From Peptostreptococcus russellii (GTDB taxonomy: Bacteria > Bacillota > Clostridia > Peptostreptococcales > Peptostreptococcaceae), in NCBI RefSeq assembly GCF_900110295.1, contig NZ_FODF01000003.1, forward strand, positions 124,001 through 188,000: a stretch of DNA of 64,000 nt, read 5' to 3'. The notes beneath the pieces were generated by a model, which worked only from the letters and a program-made list of their open reading frames with translations, did not search any database and was not told where the DNA came from. The position numbers and the translations under genes are program-made. Shown here piece after piece: positions 55,240-63,611 of the stretch (its first letter is position 1; every line of letters starts with the position of its first letter).

Positions 55240-56544
55240 ATGAGAGATTTAAGAAATGAATTTGTAAAAATGTTAAAAGCAGAAGTAAAGCCGGCAGTTG
55301 GATGTACTGAACCAGTAGCCTTAGCACTTGCTTGTGCAAAATGTAAGGAACTATTAGATGAAGAAGTAAAAGAAAATAAGATGTTTGTAAGTCCTAGTAT
55401 ATACAAAAATGGTATGTGCGTAGGAATACCAGGAACAGAAAGATTAGGACTAAAAATAGCTGCTGCAATCGGTATAGTAGCAGGTAAATCAGAAAAAGGA
55501 CTAAGTGTATTAGAAGGAACAAGCAGTGAAAATATAAAAAAGGCTGAAGAACTTATGGATGAAGGTAAATTATCAATAACACCAGCCGATACAACAGAAA
55601 AAGTATTTATTGATGTAGAGTTTAGGGGTGAAAACAATTCAGCAAGGGTTATAATAAAGAAAAAACATGATAACTTTATATACCTTGAAAAAAATGGTGA
55701 AGTTTTACTTGATTCAGAAAAGGATAACAAGGAAGAAGCAGGAAATACTTCTACTAGAACAATAATGGATGATGCAAGTCTTGAAGAAATAATAAAGAAT
55801 GTGGAAAAAATGGACTATGAAGATATAAAATTCCTAAAAGAAGGAGTTGATATGAATCTTTCAATGGCAGAAGAAGGTCTAAGTAGAAAAATAGGTATTG
55901 GTGCAGGATATGGAATAAAGCAAGGTCTTGAAGAAGGTTTACTTTCTGATGATATAATAAATAATGCTATGATGCTTACAGCTGCAGCTTCAGACGCTAG
56001 AATGGCAGGTCTTGATATGCCAGTTATGAGTTCAAACGGAAGTGGTAATCATGGTTTGACAGCAATTCTTCCAATAGTAGCATACAATCAGAAGTTCCCT
56101 CAAGGAGATGAAAAGTTATGTAGAGCATTAGCTATATCACACTTAACTACTGCATATATAAAGAATTTCACAGGAAGATTATCTGCAATGTGTGGATGTG
56201 GAGTAGCAGCAGCTACAGGTTCCACAGCAGGTATAGCATGGTTAATGGGAGAAAGTATAGAAGAAATATCTGGTGCTGTGAAAAATGCAGTAGCGGACCT
56301 AAGTGGTATGATATGTGATGGAGCAAAATCTGGATGTGCTCTTAAGCTTTCATCAGCAGCAGCCTCTGCAATAAGAAATGCTCTATTAGCAAAGAATGGA
56401 AATTATGCAGAAAAAATAAACGGTATAGTTTCAGAAAGTGTAGACGTAACTATAAGAAATCTTGGAAGAGTAAGTGACAAGGGAATGAGCTATACTGATA
56501 AGATAATATTAGATGTAATGAATGATATGAACAAAGTACAGTAA
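55240..56544 (+). CDS. L-cysteine desulfidase family protein (CyuA/YhaM, UPF0597)
   Basis: 434 residues. PAVGCTEPVALALA near the N-terminus (Cys22), SAMCGCGVAAATGSTAG and MICDGAKSGCALKL hold the cysteines expected to bind a [4Fe-4S] cluster, as in L-serine dehydratase relatives. It breaks L-cysteine to pyruvate, ammonia and sulfide in the cytoplasm. ATG 55240 follows AGGGGG; the frame upstream to 55210 has no site. It is driven by the sigma-54 promoter at 55175-55190, with the activator gene just upstream, pointing to induction by cysteine. Confidence 0.92.
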   Translation: MRDLRNEFVKMLKAEVKPAVGCTEPVALALACAKCKELLDEEVKENKMFVSPSIYKNGMCVGIPGTERLGLKIAAAIGIVAGKSEKGLSVLEGTSSENIKKAEELMDEGKLSITPADTTEKVFIDVEFRGENNSARVIIKKKHDNFIYLEKNGEVLLDSEKDNKEEAGNTSTRTIMDDASLEEIIKNVEKMDYEDIKFLKEGVDMNLSMAEEGLSRKIGIGAGYGIKQGLEEGLLSDDIINNAMMLTAAASDARMAGLDMPVMSSNGSGNHGLTAILPIVAYNQKFPQGDEKLCRALAISHLTTAYIKNFTGRLSAMCGCGVAAATGSTAGIAWLMGESIEEISGAVKNAVADLSGMICDGAKSGCALKLSSAAASAIRNALLAKNGNYAEKINGIVSESVDVTIRNLGRVSDKGMSYTDKIILDVMNDMNKVQ

Positions 56545-56716
56545 TAAAGCATATAATCTTTCTCTATCAGAAGTATTGTTATGTATTAGGGATGGTATAA
56601 AAACATACACACAGCATTTATGTAGTTTTATATGAGAAACTGTTAGAGAAAGGTTTATATATAATTTAAAGTCAGTATAATAAAATAATAAAAGTCTAGG
56701 ATATTTAAAAATAAAA

Positions 56717-56757
56717 AAGGTATGCACTGAAATTTTTCAGTGCATACCTTCTTTTAT
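56717..56757. terminator. Bidirectional terminator between the desulfidase and hpt genes
   Basis: A perfect 16-base arm (56717-56732 with 56735-56750). T-rich on both sides, stronger on the minus strand (TTTTTT), serving hpt. Confidence 0.93.
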
Positions 56758-56766
56758 AGTGAGATA

Positions 56767-57312
56767 TTAACGCAATTCATCTGTTACGTTAAATATGTAA
56801 GGAACATTTCTATATCGATCTTCAAAATCAAATCCATATCCTACTACAAATTTGTCCTCTATCGAAAATCCACAGTAATCAGGAACAAAATCAACCTGTC
56901 TTCTGCTAGGTTTATCAAGAAGAACACAAGTCTTAAGACTCTTAGGATTCTTCTTAGTGATGTGCTTAACTACAAAATCCATAGTGTTTGCAGTATCTGC
57001 TATATCATCAACGATAAGAACATCGTAATCTGTAATATCATTTAGTGTAATATCGGATTGAACTTTTACCTTTCCTGCAGAAGAAAATCCGTCTCCATAG
57101 CTTGAAGTAGTCATAAAGTTTACTTTAAGCTGAGGAATATCAATGCTTCTTACTAGATCGGCGCAGAAGATAAAGCTACCCTTTAAAAGAGCGATAACAA
57201 GTAAATTTTTTCCATCATAGTCCTTCTTCAACTCTTTACCCATTTCAGCGATTCTTTCTTTAAGATCAGACTCGCTTAGCATAACTTCCCATTTTCTTTC
57301 CTCTATATTCAT
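56767..57312 (-). CDS. hpt: Hypoxanthine phosphoribosyltransferase
   Basis: 181 residues. The PRPP-binding loop VLIVDDIADTANT (about 97-109; the usual G is A), the flexible-loop MTTSSYGDGFSSAG and the KFVVGYGFDF end are typical. It salvages hypoxanthine and guanine to IMP and GMP. On the minus strand GGAGG precedes ATG 57312 by 6 bases. Single gene, convergent with the desulfidase and divergent from the ArsR gene. Confidence 0.95.
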   Translation of the reverse strand: MNIEERKWEVMLSESDLKERIAEMGKELKKDYDGKNLLVIALLKGSFIFCADLVRSIDIPQLKVNFMTTSSYGDGFSSAGKVKVQSDITLNDITDYDVLIVDDIADTANTMDFVVKHITKKNPKSLKTCVLLDKPSRRQVDFVPDYCGFSIEDKFVVGYGFDFEDRYRNVPYIFNVTDELR

Positions 57313-57674
57313 TTAATCCTCCAAATTTCCACACTTATGTGCTTGAATATTTATATAAGTAACTTTTATTATATCACAAAATCATCTTTTTACTATAAAA
57401 ATATGACAAAAAATATATTTCAGGATATTTTCTGAAAAATATATTAAATTTTAATAGAAATCATTTTATCTATTGACATATATATTCAAAGATTATAATA
57501 TATAGATGTAAGGCGTATTTTAGGCAAAAAACATATAAAAACTTCTTAAAATTGATTTGAAAAATTTTTTATGAATTTTTTGAAAATATATTGATTTAAG
57601 TTCAATAAAGTGTTAGAGTAAAATTGCCTACTATTATAATTTAGTGTCGATTTTGCAGAAGGAGAGATTGATAA
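57313..57674. other. Intergenic region hpt-arsR
   Basis: 362 AT-rich bases. TTGACA (57473-57478) with a TAATAT 17 bases on is one possible arsR promoter; a TATAAT at 57635-57640 is another. A dyad ATTGA-N7-TCAAT (57590-57606) and TTAGAGT (57613-57619) are candidate operator parts. Confidence 0.5.
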
Positions 57675-58031
57675 ATGAACGAAATAAACTCAGAAACATA
57701 TGTAAGTCCTGAACAGTATGAGATATATGCAAATATATTAAAGGTAATCGCTCATCCTGTAAGACTATGTATAGTTAAGGAACTAATAGAAAATGGTGGT
57801 TGTAACGTTTCTACTATTTATTCTGCACTTGGGATACCACAGTCTACTGTTTCTCAACATTTAGCAAAATTAAGAACAGCTGGACTAGTAACAGGCGACA
57901 GAAGAGGGAACGAAATAATATATACAGTTGAAAGCGAAGAAGCAAATAGAGTGATAAACTGTATGATAAAGAGTACTCAAAAGGCTAATGAGGACAACTC
58001 AGTAAGAGTAAACAAAAATTACAGTCTATAG
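57675..58031 (+). CDS. ArsR family winged-helix transcriptional regulator
   Basis: 118 residues. VIAHPVRLCIVKELIENGG, IYSALGIPQSTVSQHLAKLRTAGLV and GDRRGNEIIYTV form a standard ArsR/SmtB winged helix. Cysteines at 32, 43 and 97 could sense metal or reactive sulfur, but the classical ELCVC arsenic site is absent. No metal-efflux or sulfur gene is next to it; 0.9 kb of non-coding DNA follows. GAAGGAGAG precedes ATG 57675. Its target may be its own region. Confidence 0.9.
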   Translation: MNEINSETYVSPEQYEIYANILKVIAHPVRLCIVKELIENGGCNVSTIYSALGIPQSTVSQHLAKLRTAGLVTGDRRGNEIIYTVESEEANRVINCMIKSTQKANEDNSVRVNKNYSL

Positions 58032-58537
58032 TTAAAGATTACCATGTAATTGAGAATGGTTGAAGCTTGCATTTGTATAATTTTACTAGTAATAGAAGTG
58101 TAATTTTGCTCTAACAAAATAATTCATCTGAATTAGTAATAATTTAGAGTGGTTTTTATATTTATAAAGATAAACACTCTATAAAAATTGAAAACTCTAA
58201 TTGATTTAAGGCTGTAAGGTATATAGTCTTTTTGACGTGTAAACATATAATTTTTAGATGTTAATGAGTTTCTTTTTGACTACTATTTATAAAGGGTATA
58301 AATGCAAAATGATAAATAATTTTATGTGTATGGTTTTATAAGAAATATTTGATAATTGGAATATACTGTTATGTTACACAATTATTGTATGTAATTCACT
58401 TATATACTGATTGAAATTTATATGAAAAGGTGTAAATATTGAATTGTAATATAAAAAAATATAAATCGAACTGAATTAAATAGGCATTGATTACAAAAGC
58501 ACTAATCATATAAATGAAAGAAAAAACAATATTGAAT

Positions 58538-58636
58538 AAATATTGAAATAGGGGGAGCAAAAGATTAAAGAAATTTAGAAAAGACATATACTAGATGAGT
58601 TTAATCTTCTTTCAATATTTTGCACAAATAAGTGCA
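58538..58636 (+). ncRNA. Candidate structured RNA in the non-coding region
   Basis: AAATATTGAAA (58538-58548) pairs perfectly with TTTCAATATTT (58610-58620); inside, AAGATTAAA (58561-58569) pairs with TTTAATCTT (58600-58608), leaving AGGGGGAGC in a 5' internal loop. TGCAC/GTGCA (58621-58636) follows. Promoter not identified; no known family recognised. Confidence 0.42.
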
Positions 58637-58777
58637 GTATTGTTATTTTAACTGTTTAATTTGAAATAAGTTAGAAAACTGTAAAACATACAGTGAAAAT
58701 AAGTTTAATATTATTAAAGTAAACTGATAGAATTTAGTATGCCTTAAATAAAAGTTAATCTATTATATAAAATTTTT

Positions 58778-58810
58778 AAACCACAGAGACATTGATGTTT
58801 CTGTGGTTTT
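58778..58810 (+). terminator. Terminator-like hairpin before the CWB2 promoter
   Basis: AAACCACAGA (58778-58787) pairs with TCTGTGGTTT (58800-58809), inner CAT/ATG, then TATCG. No gene precedes it within 700 bases, which hints at a transcript from the non-coding region. Confidence 0.6.
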
Positions 58811-58817
58811 ATCGTTA

Positions 58818-58846
58818 TTGACTAACTTTAAAAACTTGTATATACT
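58818..58846 (+). promoter_or_regulatory. Promoter of the CWB2 gene
   Basis: TTGACT (58818-58823), 17-base spacer, TATACT (58841-58846); about 95 bases of leader. Confidence 0.75.
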
Positions 58847-58946
58847 ACTTATTATATAGAAAACATACAAAATCAAACTAAATCGAAATAGTTTGAGTGA
58901 AAATTATTATAATATAATATAAAACATGGGAAAAGGAGTGAAATGT

Positions 58947-60374
58947 ATGAATAAAAAAATAATTTCCTTGGCATTAGCTGGTATAATATCTTTTTCGGCA
59001 GTATTTCAAGCATTGCCTGTAAATTCTTTTGCATATAGCAGTTATGAAAGAATAGCTGGTAAAAACAGATATCTTACATCTGAATATGTTTCAAAAAGAA
59101 ATGATAGTAAAACAGTAGTGTTAGCAAGTGGAGAAAGATTTCCAGATGCTCTAAGTGCGGTTAATATTTCCAATAAATTTGATGCGGCGACAATTCTTAC
59201 AGATGGAAGAAGTTATAGTGTTGTAGATATTCTTAAATCAAGAAATGCTAAAAAAGTATTCTTAATGGGAGGGGTTAGTTCTATATCAGCTGACCTTGAA
59301 AATAAATTAAAAGAAGAAGGCTTTAATGTAGAAAGAATAAGCGGTATAAATAGATATGAAACATCTAAGAACGCTGTGAGAAGAGCTGGCTATTCATATG
59401 TAGGTGTAGCAAGTGGTAATAACTATACAGACGCCTTGGCAGCTTCTGCTCTACTAAAGCAAGAAGACTGTGGTCTACTTTTAGTAGATGGAGATAAGGG
59501 CTATACAGCGCCAATAGGAACAACAGTAAAATATACTTTTGGTGGATCTAGAACAATTCCTCAAAATGGTGGAGAAAGAATCTATGGAGTATCAAGATTT
59601 GAAACTGCAGTAAAGATTTCAAATAAGGTAAAAAATCCAAAAACAATGGCAGTAGTAAGTGGAGATAATTTTGCAGATGCTCTTTCAGCTACAAATTTAG
59701 TTGTATCAGATGATGCAATTATTATGCCAGTACAAAAGTATCCATACTATGATGTAATTAGAAAGGCAAGAGAGGTAGAACAGGTTATATTTGTAGGTGG
59801 TGTTAATTCAATTAGTGATGAAACAGCATCTATGGTAATAGAAAAGGGAATCTCTCCAACTGTAAAATCATCTGTAGGAGATGACTTCGACACAGCAGGG
59901 CTTACAGAAGAACAAAAACAATTATTACAGGATATGGAAGACTTCGGAAATAAGGTAGAAGACGATATAGAAGAGTTAGAAAGAATAATAGAAAAAATTA
60001 AGCAATTAAAACCACAAATCCAAAACTCACTAGAAACAGTTAAGAAGATAATAGACTTCTTAAAGAATTTAGTTAACTCAGGAGATATAAAGGATACAGC
60101 AAGTAATCTAGAAAAACTTGAAAAATTGTTAGATACAATTAGCAAAGACTTGCCGTCATCTGGTCAGTTAGCTACTGAACTAGCTCAATTGAAAGCAAAG
60201 ATAGATCAAATTAAAAAGGAATTACAGCAGTATGAAAAGCTTTTAGGTGCAATTTTAGGAAAACCAGGAAATGAAGCACTTAAACCTGCAGCTGATAAAA
60301 TCAGTGCAGCAACAAATCAAAAGGTAAATGATTTAATAGCTAAGTTACTTAGTGGATTAATAGGAAAGCAATAG
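58947..60374 (+). CDS. Cell wall-binding repeat 2 (CWB2) surface protein with coiled-coil C-terminus
   Basis: 475 residues. A signal peptide (MNKKIISLALAGIISF..., cut near VNSFA) is followed by three CWB2 repeats (about 30-290): YERIAGKNRYLTSEYV, VERISGINRYETSKNA and ERIYGVSRFETAVKIS begin them, with ASGERFPDALSA-type second halves. In C. difficile such triplets bind the anionic wall polymer PSII and anchor S-layer-type proteins. The C-terminal region (about 310-475) is helical and coiled-coil-like, with no enzymatic motif. ATG 58947 follows AAAAGGAG. Probably an exposed structural or adhesive protein; its partner is unknown. Confidence 0.9.
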   Translation: MNKKIISLALAGIISFSAVFQALPVNSFAYSSYERIAGKNRYLTSEYVSKRNDSKTVVLASGERFPDALSAVNISNKFDAATILTDGRSYSVVDILKSRNAKKVFLMGGVSSISADLENKLKEEGFNVERISGINRYETSKNAVRRAGYSYVGVASGNNYTDALAASALLKQEDCGLLLVDGDKGYTAPIGTTVKYTFGGSRTIPQNGGERIYGVSRFETAVKISNKVKNPKTMAVVSGDNFADALSATNLVVSDDAIIMPVQKYPYYDVIRKAREVEQVIFVGGVNSISDETASMVIEKGISPTVKSSVGDDFDTAGLTEEQKQLLQDMEDFGNKVEDDIEELERIIEKIKQLKPQIQNSLETVKKIIDFLKNLVNSGDIKDTASNLEKLEKLLDTISKDLPSSGQLATELAQLKAKIDQIKKELQQYEKLLGAILGKPGNEALKPAADKISAATNQKVNDLIAKLLSGLIGKQ

Positions 60375-60432
60375 AATATTTCCAATAAAAACAATGATTT
60401 TTTAAAAAAAATTTCTAAAGAAGAAAAATGTC

Positions 60433-60460
60433 TTGCATTTTCTAAAATAAGCTATATAAT
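60433..60460 (+). promoter_or_regulatory. Promoter of the 69-residue protein gene
   Basis: TTGCAT (60433-60438), 16-base spacer, TATAAT (60455-60460). Confidence 0.6.
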
Positions 60461-60508
60461 TTAGTATAGTGATTATTTAGAAGACCCTAGTACAAGGAGT
60501 GATGAGAC

Positions 60509-60718
60509 ATGGATAATAAGAAATTTAAGATAAATAGCTACTTAAGAGATGCAGATGATATTTTAGAAGAAAAGCAGAGAATTGCCATTGAAAAGTATGG
60601 TGAAATCTTTGAAGACCAAGTTTTTTTTGAACTTGAATTAAAGATGAATGATGAACTTGCTAGAGAATTAAGTAGAGAATATAACAAAAGAGTTCATGGA
60701 AATAGAAGATTAAACTAA
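60509..60718 (+). CDS. Small hypothetical protein, 69 residues
   Basis: Starts MDNKKFKINSYLRDADDI; mainly helical and charged, with no membrane segment or signal peptide. CAAGGAGTGA precedes ATG 60509 at good spacing, and a promoter and terminator bracket it, so it looks like a real single gene. I recognise no family. The composition (Glu, Asp, Arg, Lys) suggests a helical, possibly nucleic-acid- or protein-binding role, but that is only a guess. Confidence 0.6.
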   Translation: MDNKKFKINSYLRDADDILEEKQRIAIEKYGEIFEDQVFFELELKMNDELARELSREYNKRVHGNRRLN

Positions 60719-60738
60719 AAATTAAGCTAAATAAAAAT

Positions 60739-60770
60739 AAACCGACACAAGATATCTTGTGTCGGTTTTC
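60739..60770. terminator. Bidirectional terminator
   Basis: A 30-base perfect palindrome (60739-60753 with 60754-60768) with TTTTC on the plus side and TTTATTTTTATTT on the minus side. It serves the 69-residue gene and the convergent dapA-like gene. Confidence 0.9.
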
Positions 60771-60792
60771 AATTTCTAAGTATTATTAAGGA

Positions 60793-61677
60793 CTATACTG
60801 AGATAATACTCATATCCATTAATAGATTAACCACCTTAGCAGCCTTGTCAGGATCCATAGGTGCTAGTGGAAGTCTAAATTCTCCAATTTCATAGCCCAA
60901 CATATTCATTGTTGTTTTAATAGCTATAGGATTTGGTTCTAATTCCATTAATTCCATAATAGGATACATAAAATAGAATAATTCTCTTGCTTTGGAAATT
61001 TCACCAGAATTGAAAGAATCAAATATTTCTACGGCTTCTTTGTTCCAAATATTTGCAAGAACTGAAATATATCCATTGGCACCTAATGAAAGGGCAGGTA
61101 TTACCATTTTATCAAGACCAGATATAATAGAAACATCTGCTGGAAGTGAAGATCTAAGTTTTCCGAATCTATTTATATCTTCAGATGACTCTATAACACC
61201 ACTTAAATTTCCAAGTTCTGAAAGTGAAACTATTACATCAATAGGAATATCATAGCCACATCTATCTGGATCATTTTCGATAAAGCAAGGCATTGCTACC
61301 GCCATCATAATTGATTTAAAATGGTTTAACAAACCATGAGAGTTTGTTTTATTGTAATATGGGGCAGACAATATAAGAGCATCTGCGCCACTCATCTTAG
61401 CTCTTATAGAAAGAGTTACTGATCTTGTCATATCATTAAATCCTGTCTGTATAAGAACTGGAACTTTCTTGTTAATCTTTTTAAGTGTAAAATCAAGAAT
61501 AGAAATAATCTCATCATCATTCATAGTTTGGAATTCTCCCGTAGACCTTCCAAGAACAATTGCTGAAACACCGCTATCTAAATGTTTATCTATAATTTTT
61601 TCAAGAACAGAAAAATCTATTTCATTAGTATCTGTAAATGGAGTCACTAAATTGACTGCACAAGCTTTAAGTATCAT
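60793..61677 (-). CDS. DapA-family protein lacking the catalytic lysine
   Basis: 294 residues with the aldolase-type TIM barrel of dihydrodipicolinate synthase. The N-terminal TPFTDTNEIDF and the SAPYYNK (residues 104-110) and STGE (45-48) motifs are intact. But the Schiff-base Lys position (G-I-K-E-A-S) reads GVIESSED, with Ile162, and the YNVPxRTG loop reads ENDPDRCG, so Tyr133 is Glu134. It cannot work as normal DapA. A regulatory, binding or different-chemistry role is possible. AAGGAG precedes the ATG at 61677. No lysine biosynthesis gene adjoins it. Confidence 0.88.
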   Translation of the reverse strand: MILKACAVNLVTPFTDTNEIDFSVLEKIIDKHLDSGVSAIVLGRSTGEFQTMNDDEIISILDFTLKKINKKVPVLIQTGFNDMTRSVTLSIRAKMSGADALILSAPYYNKTNSHGLLNHFKSIMMAVAMPCFIENDPDRCGYDIPIDVIVSLSELGNLSGVIESSEDINRFGKLRSSLPADVSIISGLDKMVIPALSLGANGYISVLANIWNKEAVEIFDSFNSGEISKARELFYFMYPIMELMELEPNPIAIKTTMNMLGYEIGEFRLPLAPMDPDKAAKVVNLLMDMSIISV

Positions 61678-62085
61678 AATAAAATCTCCTTTTTTATATT
61701 ATTTTAAAAATAAGCAACTAATTCTACTAAATAGTTACAAACTTAATTTCTATAATTATTTGTAATTATATTATACCCTATTTTAAGTATAATACACATT
61801 AATTACTTTTTTCAAATGATATAAAAAGTCATAAAATATAGATAGAGTATAAGAAAATAGGGTATATATACAAATATAAAAATAATAACTTTAAAAGTAA
61901 ATGTTGTTGATTTTTCAGTAATAGAGAGTTTTTCTGAATTATTAGAATATAGAATATATAAAAAAAAGAAGAACATTGGAAATAAGATGTTTTAATTGAA
62001 AAATTAGTAAAAAAGCCTTTTTTTTATGTTATAATTGTATTGGCAAAATAAAAAACTAAAAAACAATAAAAAATGGAGGAAGGAA
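61678..62085. other. Intergenic region between divergent dapA-like and L-serine dehydratase genes
   Basis: 408 AT-rich bases. TATAATTA-TTTG-TAATTATA (61751-61770) is a perfect dyad 75-95 bases upstream of the dapA-like gene. Several TATAAT-type hexamers occur on both strands. The dehydratase extended -10 is at 62027-62035. Confidence 0.5.
62027..62035 (+). promoter_or_regulatory. L-serine dehydratase extended -10
   Basis: TGTTATAAT, a TG-extended perfect -10 about 50 bases before ATG 62086; no good -35. Confidence 0.55.
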
Positions 62086-63279
62086 ATGGATTCTTTAAAG
62101 GAACTATACAAAATAGGAAGCGGTCCATCAAGTTCTCATACTATGGGACCACAGAGAGCAGCAAAGAGATATAAGACTAAGTACCCAGAAGCTGAAAGCT
62201 ACAGATGTACACTATACGGAAGTTTGGCAGCTACAGGAAAGGGACATTTAACAGACTATATAATAGAAAAGGAGTTTGCTCCAAAGAATGTTGAAATAAT
62301 TTGGAGAGCAGACATAAATCCGGAATACCATCCAAATGGAATGATGTTAGAAGCCATAGACAAAGATGGAAATGCAAGCAACCCATGGACTGTATACTCA
62401 GTAGGTGGTGGTACTCTTGCAGAGGAAGGAAAGAGAAATCAGCCAGATGGAAAGATATACTATGAACACAATAAGCTAGATGATATAATCGCTTATTGCA
62501 GAGAAAACGATAAGGATTTCGTTGAGTATGTATTAGATATAGAAGATGATGACTTCCTAGAATACATGGATGATATAGCAGACGCTATGAAGGCAGCAGT
62601 AGATAGAGGTATTGAAAGCAGAGAAATAATACCAGGAAAACTTCATTTAAAGAGAAGAGCATCAAACTTCTACAAGAAGTATCTTGCAAATAAGGACTAT
62701 ACTAACCTTGACTATGCATTTGCTCTTGCAGCAGCAGAAGAAAACGCATCAGGTGGAATGATAGTTACTGCACCTACATGTGGAGCTGCGGGTGTATTAC
62801 CAGGAGTATTTTTCTCACTAATGGTACACAATGGATATACAAAGCAGATGATAATAGAAGGATTGATAGTTGCAGGTCTTATAGGAAACCTTGTAAAGAC
62901 TAATGCATCTATATCTGGAGCAGAAGCAGGATGTCAGGCAGAAGTTGGAACTGCATGTGCAATGGCAGCAGCAGGAACAGCTTACCTATTTGGTGGAACT
63001 TTAGAACAGATAGAATACGCAGCAGAAATAGGACTTGAACATCACCTAGGAATGACTTGTGACCCTGTTTATGGATATGTTCAGATACCATGTATAGAAA
63101 GAAATGCAATGGCAGCAGAAAGAGCAGTATCTGCAGCTAAGTATGCTTTAAATACAGAAGGTGAACATACTATATCATTTGACCAAGTTACAGTAACTAT
63201 GGGAGAAACTGGAAAAGACCTTATGGACAAGTACAGAGAAACTTCTAAGGGTGGACTTGCTAAGTGGTTTGAATGCTAA
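62086..63279 (+). CDS. L-serine ammonia-lyase, iron-sulfur dependent, single chain
   Basis: 397 residues. The beta-type domain is N-terminal (GSGPSSSHTMGPQRAA, residues 9-24) and the alpha-type domain C-terminal (TAPTCGAAGVLPGVFF, SGAEAGCQAEVGTACAMAAAG, IPCIERNAMAAERA), whose cysteines hold the [4Fe-4S] cluster. It turns L-serine to pyruvate and ammonia. It is shorter than typical single-chain forms (about 450). ATG 62086 follows GGAGGAAGG; the TTG frame to 62035 lacks a site. Serine taken up by SstT would feed it. Its own terminator follows. Confidence 0.92.
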   Translation: MDSLKELYKIGSGPSSSHTMGPQRAAKRYKTKYPEAESYRCTLYGSLAATGKGHLTDYIIEKEFAPKNVEIIWRADINPEYHPNGMMLEAIDKDGNASNPWTVYSVGGGTLAEEGKRNQPDGKIYYEHNKLDDIIAYCRENDKDFVEYVLDIEDDDFLEYMDDIADAMKAAVDRGIESREIIPGKLHLKRRASNFYKKYLANKDYTNLDYAFALAAAEENASGGMIVTAPTCGAAGVLPGVFFSLMVHNGYTKQMIIEGLIVAGLIGNLVKTNASISGAEAGCQAEVGTACAMAAAGTAYLFGGTLEQIEYAAEIGLEHHLGMTCDPVYGYVQIPCIERNAMAAERAVSAAKYALNTEGEHTISFDQVTVTMGETGKDLMDKYRETSKGGLAKWFEC

Positions 63280-63611
63280 TAGCATACTCTAGTAGATTTA
63301 ATTGTATCAATTGGAAAAAATATGATATATAATAAGGAGGGTATATCTTTTGATATACCTTCTTTTATATTTATATACTCTGTATTTAAGTATTTAACAA
63401 GATTACAGAGTATATAAATTTGTATATAAAAGCCATTTTTGCCTTTTGCATAGTAGTAAATAGTATTAAAAGAGTAAGAAATAGGAGTATAGATCTATAT
63501 TCTGATAGTTAAGAATAACTTATAGAAAAAATGATATAAAAATTGTAAAAGAAGGGACTTTTATTGTATAATAAATAGTTCAGGAATAAAATTATCTAGG
63601 AGGGTATTTCC
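63280..63611. other. Intergenic region after L-serine dehydratase
   Basis: 332 bases with the terminator at 63334-63367, then AT-rich DNA up to the methyltransferase ribosome site. No ORF. Confidence 0.5.
63334..63367 (+). terminator. Intrinsic terminator after L-serine dehydratase
   Basis: AGGGTATATC (63338-63347) pairs with GATATACCT (63352-63360) with one G-U, then TCTTTT. Confidence 0.85.

Larger units (their letters stand above)
58032..58946. other. Long non-coding region between arsR and the CWB2 gene
   Basis: 915 bases without a credible ORF. It contains TTAGAG/CTCTAA motifs (58109-58114, 58144-58150, 58176-58181, 58194-58200), a strong fold at 58538-58636, a terminator-like hairpin at 58778-58810, the CWB2 promoter (58818-58846) and a 7-bp hairpin in its leader (58874-58895). 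Confidence 0.6.

Noticed and set aside
56740-57045. Plus-strand frame opposite hpt
   Set aside because: It is an antisense shadow of the well-supported hpt gene, with low-complexity composition and no ribosome site.
29491-58118. 10-mer CTCTAACAAA shared by the PTS promoter spacer and the region after arsR
   Set aside because: A single shared 10-mer in AT-rich DNA over 64 kb is weak evidence for a common regulator.
58396-58587. Minus-strand frame in the 0.9-kb non-coding region
   Set aside because: Phe/Tyr/Ile-rich low-complexity product in AT-rich DNA, no ribosome site, and it overlaps the structured RNA candidate.
62035-62085. Longer start (TTG 62035) for L-serine dehydratase
   Set aside because: The extra residues are Lys/Asn-rich with no ribosome site, and the position overlaps the TATAAT element; the family start matches ATG 62086.
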